A stretch of 17,612 nt of DNA from Oscillospiraceae bacterium (GTDB lineage: Bacteria > Bacillota > Clostridia > Oscillospirales > Oscillospiraceae). Of this stretch, positions 13,084 to 17,612 are shown one piece after another. How positions within the stretch are numbered: position 1 is the stretch's first letter; the number at the start of each line of letters is the position of its first letter. Position numbers and translations under genes: made by a program. The stretch lies in contig JAGAMQ010000176.1 in the NCBI GenBank assembly GCA_017624645.1, positions 1-17,612 of the forward strand. Reading direction: 5' to 3'. The notes under the pieces are model-generated. The model ran no database searches and was not told where the DNA came from. It saw nothing but the letters and a program-made list of their open reading frames with translations.

Positions 13084-13644
13084 TCAGGGTTTCAGATGAT
13101 TCTGCAGTTCGGATAGCCAATTAGGTATATGATTACCGACGGTTCGCAATTCGCCATTGCAATACTCTGCTACTTTTACAAAACCGTTATCGTTATCGTA
13201 AAACTCTGCTTCGTCGCAGTAAGGAAGAACCTTTGCGACAGCTTCCCAACGACCAGCGAAACGACGCTGCACATCGTCTTTCGGGATGTTGTGTCCACCG
13301 CGCTTGACCCGGTTGTCGATTCGCACAAGACTTTCAGACAGGGTGTCTAGACCCACATAGAACATTCTGATATGGTAACCCAGCTCTTTAACTTCCTTTG
13401 CGGTGGCTTCCGTCTTGTAACCGGAAAGGGTGGTCTCCTGCGTGAAGGATACATTACGATTAATGCAATTACGGATCGTGGTTAGAGCAGCCTTGCCGCC
13501 GGCAAGGGGATTGCCGCCAAGTTCTGCTGTAATTTTGTCAACATCAATAATAACGCCCAGATCTGTTGTTCGCTCTTTCAGAACACCGGTGAAACTGGAT
13601 TTGCCAACACCGTTGACGCCGCCGATGATTGTATATGTTTTCAT
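13084..13644 (-). CDS. Zeta-toxin-like P-loop kinase
   Basis: A 186-residue P-loop protein. The Walker A motif GVNGVGKS (residues 9-16) lies at the N-terminus. VIIDVDKI and SFTQETTLSGYKT follow, the substrate-binding and acidic parts seen in zeta toxins, and RVKRGGHNIPKDDVQRRF carries the conserved Arg residues that hold ATP phosphates. Zeta toxins phosphorylate UDP-N-acetylglucosamine and so poison cell-wall synthesis; many short chromosomal members may have another substrate. No epsilon antitoxin gene is next to it on either side. ATG 13644 has AGAGGTGG upstream. It lies just left of repeat A, and its -35 box touches that repeat. Family confidence is good; toxicity is inference. Confidence 0.75.
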   Translation of the reverse strand: MKTYTIIGGVNGVGKSSFTGVLKERTTDLGVIIDVDKITAELGGNPLAGGKAALTTIRNCINRNVSFTQETTLSGYKTEATAKEVKELGYHIRMFYVGLDTLSESLVRIDNRVKRGGHNIPKDDVQRRFAGRWEAVAKVLPYCDEAEFYDNDNGFVKVAEYCNGELRTVGNHIPNWLSELQNHLKP

Positions 13645-13662
13645 GTGACCACCTCTTGCTCA

Positions 13663-13691
13663 ATTATACCCACTCTAATTACCAAAATCAA
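13663..13691 (-). promoter_or_regulatory. Promoter of the zeta-like gene
   Basis: On the minus strand: TTGATT (13686-13691), a 17-bp spacer and TATAAT (13663-13668). The -35 box overlaps the first bases of repeat A. Confidence 0.78.
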
Positions 13692-13790
13692 CAGTTATTT
13701 AAAAATGGTAAATAGATTTTGTGTTTGGCAACATCTGTGACCTCTATTTTGTTTGGAAATCAATACAATCAGTATAATATGGATATGAGC
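13689..13790 (+). repeat. 102-bp repeat A
   Basis: Aligns without gaps to 17511-17612. The last 59 bp (13732-13790) are identical; the first 43 differ at about 10 sites. It lies immediately upstream of the minus-strand zeta-like gene and holds a plus-strand promoter (13749-13778). The true right end is unknown because the other copy runs off the window. Confidence 0.95.
13749..13778 (+). promoter_or_regulatory. Plus-strand promoter inside repeat A
   Basis: TTGTTT (13749-13754), an 18-bp spacer and TATAAT (13773-13778). It is the same in repeat B. The expected start near 13785 is at the foot of the hairpin 13787-13817. Confidence 0.6.
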
Positions 13791-13957
13791 GTGATGGTTT
13801 AAATAACCATCACGCTCAAATGGCATAGAATATAAAATTAAGTTACTCCCACTCGCTCCTGAAAAATAAATCTTAAACAGATTTGCTTATGGGATTTAGC
13901 TCAAGGTCTTAGGATTATTTCCATTATTCAGACAGTAGAGGCTATCTGATTTTTTGT
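13785..13957 (+). ncRNA. Putative small RNA downstream of repeat A
   Basis: From the promoter in repeat A an RNA of about 170 nt can be drawn. It opens with a perfect 13-bp hairpin (13787-13799 with 13805-13817, loop TAAAT), has no ORF of note, and closes at a small stem (CAGA..TAG at 13929-13938 with CTATCTG at 13942-13948) followed by six Ts (13950-13955). It runs opposite to all genes around it. This is inference from promoter, hairpin and T-run; the stretch is otherwise the gene-free gap between the zeta-like gene and the TIR operon. Confidence 0.4.
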
Positions 13958-14000
13958 TGCCATACTGTTGCCACGGGAATTGCGCAAAATGAATATCTCG

Positions 14001-14468
14001 TTACAATCTTTGCTTAAGTACATCATAAAACCTTGCCGTCTGTGACCTGCGGATTTCAGCCGATTCAAACAAATATTTAGAAGCATATTCGCGTTGAACC
14101 TCATTACGGGCAGCAATGTACTTTCTTATATCACTTGGTTGCTTTAGACGAGGCCAATATACCAAGAAGTCTGGAAGTGATACGCTTTCCTGTAAAAATG
14201 TCGCTGTAGGCATATCATTTTGGGCGGACATTCCTACTTCAAAGGGAACCCATTGTGAATATCTTGTAGATTCAGACATTACAACAATAATATCTGTGCA
14301 ATCATTCAAATTTCGCTTGATATGGTCTGTTAGTTCTTTTCCACTTCTTGTTACACTATAATCAAGAATGTCAAGATAATATGGCACATTTAGTGCCTTG
14401 AGTTCATTAGCAATCTTGTTAGCGGCGTAAGAATCTTCCCGTTTATGTGAGATGAAAACTTTTATCAT
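14001..14468 (-). CDS. TIR-domain protein (Thoeris ThsB-like)
   Basis: A 155-residue protein, nearly all TIR domain: MIKVFISHKREDSYAANKIANELK (first strand and BB-loop side), YYLDILDYSV, LNDCTDIIVVMSES and SRYSQWVPFEVGMS, where Glu77 in WVPFEVG is the catalytic Glu of NAD-consuming TIR enzymes. A helical tail follows about residue 115. Bacterial TIR proteins of this size make cyclic ADP-ribose-type signals from NAD on phage infection. Its start overlaps the upstream TIR-like gene by ATGA, so the two are coupled, and both follow the caspase-like gene. It is the last gene of the operon. It would make or help make the signal that activates the protease (inference from type IV Thoeris). Confidence 0.82.
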   Translation of the reverse strand: MIKVFISHKREDSYAANKIANELKALNVPYYLDILDYSVTRSGKELTDHIKRNLNDCTDIIVVMSESTRYSQWVPFEVGMSAQNDMPTATFLQESVSLPDFLVYWPRLKQPSDIRKYIAARNEVQREYASKYLFESAEIRRSQTARFYDVLKQRL

Positions 14469-14854
14469 CGTGCTCCTCCAATCAAGAGCTTAAGGTTATC
14501 CCAAGTCCACTTGTAAATTTTGTCCGAATCTTTTGCTGCGGTAGGCTTAACACATGTTTCGCCAGAACGTCCCCACAAAAGAAAATAAGGGATTTTTTCT
14601 TCCTGTGCGATTTTTACTTCTGCACTAACACCCGTTGCCGTATTGGTCTGCTTACCACAAATCACAATAACTACATCGCACCCTTTAATTCTGCGACGAG
14701 CATTTTCTTTCCAGTCCTTAGCAACCGCCTCTTTTATTGACATATCCGTAATTTCAAATGGAGAATCAGAATTTTTTGCTTGACCTACCAACAGAGTTTT
14801 TAAGTCGGAATCATGGTCATAATCAAAACTGATAAACGAACGCGTTTTTGCCAT
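14465..14854 (-). CDS. MTH538-type TIR-like protein (ThsB family, DUF1863)
   Basis: A 129-residue TIR-like protein of the MTH538/DUF1863 group, to which classical Thoeris ThsB belongs. Visible parts are RSFISFDYDHDSDLKTLLVGQ, FEITDMSIKEAV (the Asp-Met/Ser pattern typical of this group), RRRIKGCDVVIVICGKQT and VSAEVKIAQEEKIPYFLLW, with Glu79 at the catalytic position. It ends with TWDNLKLLIGG, also typical. The group senses phage components and makes a cyclic ADP-ribose variant from NAD. It lies 16 bp after the caspase-like gene and overlaps the second TIR gene by 4 bp; ribosome site GAAGGAGGG. It is clearly not a copy of the other TIR. Confidence 0.85.
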   Translation of the reverse strand: MAKTRSFISFDYDHDSDLKTLLVGQAKNSDSPFEITDMSIKEAVAKDWKENARRRIKGCDVVIVICGKQTNTATGVSAEVKIAQEEKIPYFLLWGRSGETCVKPTAAKDSDKIYKWTWDNLKLLIGGAR

Positions 14855-14870
14855 TTGTTTCCCTCCTTCG

Positions 14871-15839
14871 TTAAATGAGCTTGTTGTGGACTAATCTCCA
14901 ATATTGTTTTCCGATAGACGTCAAAGCGCATGATTTTGAGTTCATTGCTGCAAAATACATGTGTTCTTCTCCAACCGGAACAACCAAACCAATACCCTCA
15001 AGTTTTTGCAAATCTGCAAAAATCTTCGTATTGGTAGGGTTTGCATACGGTTTAACAACCTCGTGAATTACACTTTGGTCATTCGTCGGTTCAAAAGAAG
15101 GATCCATCGCAAGTTCTGAGTTTTCATCAACAAAATAAGTACAGATCTTCCGAATAGTAGATATATCTACTTGGGGAATAACATTACGTAATGATGTAAA
15201 TCGTGTTACGTTTGTTTTGAATACAGGGCGCTGTTCCCATGGACCTAATGCTTTATCAATATATGCATATATTCCGCCAGGCGTAATATGCCCTGTGATA
15301 TCCGCCGCTCCGCCAGACAAAGCTTCTAATAACAACGAGGTGAAAAGTCCGTGTCCATTTACTTCCATAGATGTTTCAGACGAACGGCTGGAAGTTAAAA
15401 TGGTTACACCCTCATTTATTATAGCAGTACTTTGCCCGGTTGTATTTACACTGCCCATAAACCCAGAAAAACAACTATCTAAGACAATGATTTTATCTCT
15501 GCAACGAGATGAATTGGCAATTGACAGAATATCTTGAAGTGAAACACCGAAATCATAGTTTGAAAAATCCGGTGTAACCAAATAACCGCCAACAGAATCA
15601 ATATGGCCGTGTCCAGAGTAATAAAATAATGCTATGTCGGCATCGCCAGAAAAGCACTCTTCAATTAACTGTCGTAAATTAGCTTTAGAACTAACATTCT
15701 TTTCTAATTTCACAGAAAAATTAGGAGAGCCGTCTGCATTAGATTCCAGAATTTTTGCAACGGCATCGGCATCGTTGCAACAGCCATTAAGAGGGCATTG
15801 GGCATAATTATCTATGCCAACAACCAAAGCTTTTCTCAT
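14871..15839 (-). CDS. Caspase-like (C14) protease, type IV Thoeris-like effector
   Basis: A 322-residue protein. Residues 1-210 form a metacaspase-type peptidase C14 domain: RKALVVGIDNYAQCPLNGCCNDADAV, the catalytic His in FYYSGHGH (His77), the catalytic Cys in VLDSCFSG (Cys123) and TSSRSSETSME. Both catalytic residues are intact. Residues about 230-322 form a separate domain I cannot name; its end (FADLQKLEGIGLVVPVGEEHMYFAAMNSKSCALTSIGKQYWRLV) looks like a winged-helix-like fold. In type IV Thoeris a caspase-like protease is switched on by N7-cADPR made by a TIR protein and degrades cell proteins. Gene order protease-TIR-TIR fits that. The ribosome site GGAAGTG is moderate. It lies 48 bp after a restriction enzyme remnant. 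Confidence 0.85.
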   Translation of the reverse strand: MRKALVVGIDNYAQCPLNGCCNDADAVAKILESNADGSPNFSVKLEKNVSSKANLRQLIEECFSGDADIALFYYSGHGHIDSVGGYLVTPDFSNYDFGVSLQDILSIANSSRCRDKIIVLDSCFSGFMGSVNTTGQSTAIINEGVTILTSSRSSETSMEVNGHGLFTSLLLEALSGGAADITGHITPGGIYAYIDKALGPWEQRPVFKTNVTRFTSLRNVIPQVDISTIRKICTYFVDENSELAMDPSFEPTNDQSVIHEVVKPYANPTNTKIFADLQKLEGIGLVVPVGEEHMYFAAMNSKSCALTSIGKQYWRLVHNKLI

Positions 15840-15887
15840 GTTTTCACTTCCTTACCATGTGTTTAGAAATAGATTTATTGGATTGCT

Positions 15888-16217
15888 TTATTTAGAAAAT
15901 CCTTCGTAAGTTCCAAATCCGAGCATATATGCAGCCATCGCAATTGCCAGATCGTCAGATTCAAGATCCTGTTCACTCGCCATAGCCCTGAGTTCGTCAA
16001 TAACTGTATCACGAGGAACGATACTTCCTTCAAGATCTTTTACAGCCTTTTCGATAATGGAAGGAAGCACCATGCTCATCTGATAAAAAGCATCGTACTG
16101 TCCGGCAACAAGGGCATAGAACTGATCAAGACTTACTCTGCGAATCAGGTTATGTCCTACGTTCTTTTTATCAACAGTAGTTTCCCATTTGATATTTTGA
16201 GAACGCTGTGCAATATC
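15888..16217 (-). pseudogene. 5'-truncated Eco47II-like restriction endonuclease
   Basis: An open frame of 109 codons bounded upstream by an in-frame TAG (16218-16220). The only ATG with some length (16079) gives 63 residues, but homology-like sequence begins before it: RSQNIKWETTVDK, GHNLIRRVSLDQFYALVAG, QYDAFYQMSMVLPSIIEKAV and, at the end, LGFGTYEGFSK. This matches my memory of the C-terminal half of Eco47II/Sau96I-family type II restriction enzymes (GGNCC-type cutters). The N-terminal half and any methyltransferase are missing, so it is probably a dead remnant. No ribosome site was found for the 63-residue start. Family call from memory. Confidence 0.55.
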
Positions 16218-16220
16218 CTA

Positions 16221-16443
16221 GGTGATTTGGCGAAAAATATATGGCTTCAAATAGTATTACGCAAACAAAACATATAAATATTATATTTTGTATAGACCTT
16301 AATGTCAATAAATAACGCCAGTTCCTAGTTTTGAAGATAATTTGTGAGATTGTGATACATCGGTAATTTTACTGTTTCCCTATGCTTTAATGTGGACCAC
16401 GTTCATTAATATTACAAAGCATAAAGATTTCAAGATACGATTT
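16221..16443. other. AT-rich gap with one inverted repeat
   Basis: No gene seen. TATGCTTT (16381-16388) pairs with AAAGCATA (16416-16423), with GTGG/CCAC inside, just past the Fic stop codon. It may end the Fic transcript but lacks a T-run. The junction with the restriction enzyme remnant near 16218 may be a deletion scar. Confidence 0.4.
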
Positions 16444-17436
16444 TTACAGTTTCACATATCTCTGGTTTCTGCTGTTAGGTTTATCCGGGATCGTCATACG
16501 GATTAGGTTTAGCTCAACTGCAGGATGCAAATAATTCCGGCGGAAACCTTCCTTGGACTTAAGTCCAAGTTTCTCCATCAGTGCTGTGCTGGTGTAAGGG
16601 ACATCATACTCCATAACATCCAACAAACGCTTGATGTGTTCTGAAAGCTGCTCACTGTCATCGGAGATCTGAACAGAAATATCATCCAGGATCTTATCGA
16701 TCTGTGCCAGCATAAAAGCAATGAAGGTAGTGGATTCGCCGTCAATGTGGCATTTGGCGATTGCGTTGTAGTAGTCCTCTTGGAATTTCTCGATTTGGCT
16801 CTCAATGGGGATATACTCAAATACGGATTTCCACTTGGAAAGGATCGCGGTATGCCAGAGTCTGGCCATTCTGCCGTTGCCGTCAGAGAAGGGGTGGATA
16901 AAGACAAACTCATAATGGAACACACTACTGAGGATCAGGGGGTGCACGGTTGCCTGCGACAATTTCATCCAAGTGAACAGGTATTCCATCAGCTGAGGAA
17001 CGAACTTTGCCGGCGGTGCCATAAAAATGCATTGATCGCCATTAAAGACACCTTCCTCGCCGCTACGGAACACACCGGACTCATCTACGAGGTATTTAGT
17101 CATGATGCCGTGGAAGGTCTTTAGGTCCTGAATGCTGAAAGGATCGATTTCGGCCAACTTATCGTAGGCTGCATAAGCGTTCTTGACTTCCTGGATTTCC
17201 TTTTGCTCGCCAAGAACAGTCTTGCCGTTAATAACATCTCGAACCTGTCCCAGGGAGAGGGAGTTTGCTTCAATTCGCAGAGAAGAGTGAATGGATTTTA
17301 TCCGATTGTTCTTCCGCAGATGGGGCTTGGCCTCCATATTGCTGGTGGCTGTGATACAACCCACTTTCTCGGAAATGGACGACACGTAGGTTAAAATCTC
17401 GTTTGTGATCGTAAAGGGCGGCTTGTAATCCTTCAA
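16444..17436 (-). CDS. Fic-domain AMP-transferase-like protein
   Basis: A 330-residue Fic protein. An N-terminal helical part carries the inhibitory-helix pattern SLRIEANSLSL (52-62, Glu56), where class II Fic proteins have SSxIEGN; the Glu is kept but the Gly is Ala. The Fic core follows, with HPFSDGNGRMAR at 181-192 intact (catalytic His181, phosphate-binding Gly-Asn-Gly-Arg). A C-terminal winged helix (about 265-330, ALMEKLGLKSKEGFRRNYLHPAVELNLI) is typical of chromosomal Fic proteins. Members transfer AMP to target proteins and are held in check by the inhibitory Glu, so no separate antitoxin is needed. The start is TTG 17436, picked because GGAGGTG lies just upstream and no ATG fits. Transcribed from its own promoter, next to repeat B. 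Confidence 0.88.
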   Translation of the reverse strand: MKDYKPPFTITNEILTYVSSISEKVGCITATSNMEAKPHLRKNNRIKSIHSSLRIEANSLSLGQVRDVINGKTVLGEQKEIQEVKNAYAAYDKLAEIDPFSIQDLKTFHGIMTKYLVDESGVFRSGEEGVFNGDQCIFMAPPAKFVPQLMEYLFTWMKLSQATVHPLILSSVFHYEFVFIHPFSDGNGRMARLWHTAILSKWKSVFEYIPIESQIEKFQEDYYNAIAKCHIDGESTTFIAFMLAQIDKILDDISVQISDDSEQLSEHIKRLLDVMEYDVPYTSTALMEKLGLKSKEGFRRNYLHPAVELNLIRMTIPDKPNSRNQRYVKL

Positions 17437-17457
17437 GAAAACACCTCCAATAACTTA

Positions 17458-17481
17458 CGTATTATCTTGCGTACTATCTGC
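17458..17481. repeat. Tandem 12-mers in the fic leader
   Basis: CGTATTATCTTG (17458-17469) and CGTACTATCTGC (17470-17481) are two direct copies with 9 of 12 bases equal, between the fic -10 box and its ribosome site. They may bind a regulator such as the Fic winged helix (inference). Confidence 0.5.
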
Positions 17482-17507
17482 CACTATTATACACCATATC
17501 TGGCAGA
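17477..17507. promoter_or_regulatory. Inverted repeat around the fic -10 box
   Basis: TCTGCCA and TGGCAGA form an inverted repeat on either side of the -10 box of fic. A repressor bound there would block the promoter. Confidence 0.45.
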
Positions 17508-17513
17508 AAGCAA
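17486..17513 (-). promoter_or_regulatory. Promoter of fic
   Basis: On the minus strand: TTGCTT (17508-17513), a 16-bp spacer and TATAAT (17486-17491). The -35 box overlaps the first three bases of repeat B, as at the zeta-like gene. Confidence 0.7.
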
Positions 17514-17612
17514 TAGTTATTTAAACTTAGTAAATAGCTTTTGCGATTGGGAGCATCTGTGACCTCTATTTTGTTTGGAAATCAATACAATCAGTATAAT
17601 ATGGATATGAGC
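17511..17612 (+). repeat. 102-bp repeat B, cut by the window end
   Basis: The second copy of repeat A, same orientation, with its 59-bp perfect core at 17554-17612. It again contains TTGTTT-18 bp-TATAAT reading to the right. It is the upstream flank of fic; the continuation (hairpin or not) is outside the window. Confidence 0.95.

Noticed and set aside
15888..16079. A complete 63-residue gene from the internal ATG
   Set aside because: Homology-like sequence continues upstream of this ATG, and there is no ribosome site before it, so it is treated as part of a truncated gene.
13689..17612. A CRISPR array
   Set aside because: Only two long repeat copies 3.8 kb apart, with genes between and no short spacer units. 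No cas genes were seen.

Overview
The window looks like a chromosomal segment of an anaerobic, low-oxygen-adapted Firmicute, most likely a gut Clostridia of the Oscillospiraceae type. This rests on strong AGGAGG ribosome sites, textbook TTGACA/TATAAT promoters, a PerR/reverse rubrerythrin/ferritin stress operon, the ECF-type pantothenate transporter beside coaX and coaBC, and a CCA-encoded tRNA. Genus cannot be fixed from sequence reading alone. Left and central housekeeping genes are moderately GC-rich. The stretches at about 5.2-7.8 kb and 13.1-17.6 kb are visibly AT-richer and carry accessory genes.

Layout. (1) 184-1464, minus: a neutral-ceramidase-like lipoprotein. (2) 1592-3985, plus: an oxidative-stress and iron operon with a consensus promoter and a PerR-like box. 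Its genes are perR, a 38-residue mini-rubredoxin, reverse rubrerythrin, a 48-residue desulforedoxin-like protein, ferritin and a PepSY lipoprotein, closed by a terminator. (3) 4088-5153: a membrane-anchored alpha/beta hydrolase, then tRNA-Leu(UAG) with its own promoter and terminator. (4) 5243-7782, minus: two overlapping DUF4230 genes, a small hydrophobic protein and a HigBA-type toxin-antitoxin pair whose promoter spacer holds a perfect palindrome. (5) 7845-9995: aspartate ammonia-lyase flanked by two copies of a 75-nt element. The two copies show a compensatory base-pair change, and each is followed by an unrelated terminator, so this is a candidate structured RNA family. (6) 10061-12803: coaX-panT divergent from coaBC, a pantothenate-to-CoA block.

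(7) 12955-17612: an AT-rich defence and toxin island. It holds a zeta-like kinase, then a minus-strand operon encoding a caspase-like protease and two different TIR-family proteins (type IV Thoeris-like), a 5'-truncated Eco47II-like restriction enzyme remnant, and a Fic protein. A 102-bp repeat with a 59-bp perfect core lies just upstream of both the zeta gene and the Fic gene. Each copy starts at the minus-strand -35 box and carries a divergent plus-strand promoter. In the left copy this promoter points into a hairpin and a plausible short RNA.

The most interesting material is the TIR-TIR-caspase operon, the repeat/promoter module next to two toxin-family genes, and the paired 75-nt RNA-like element.
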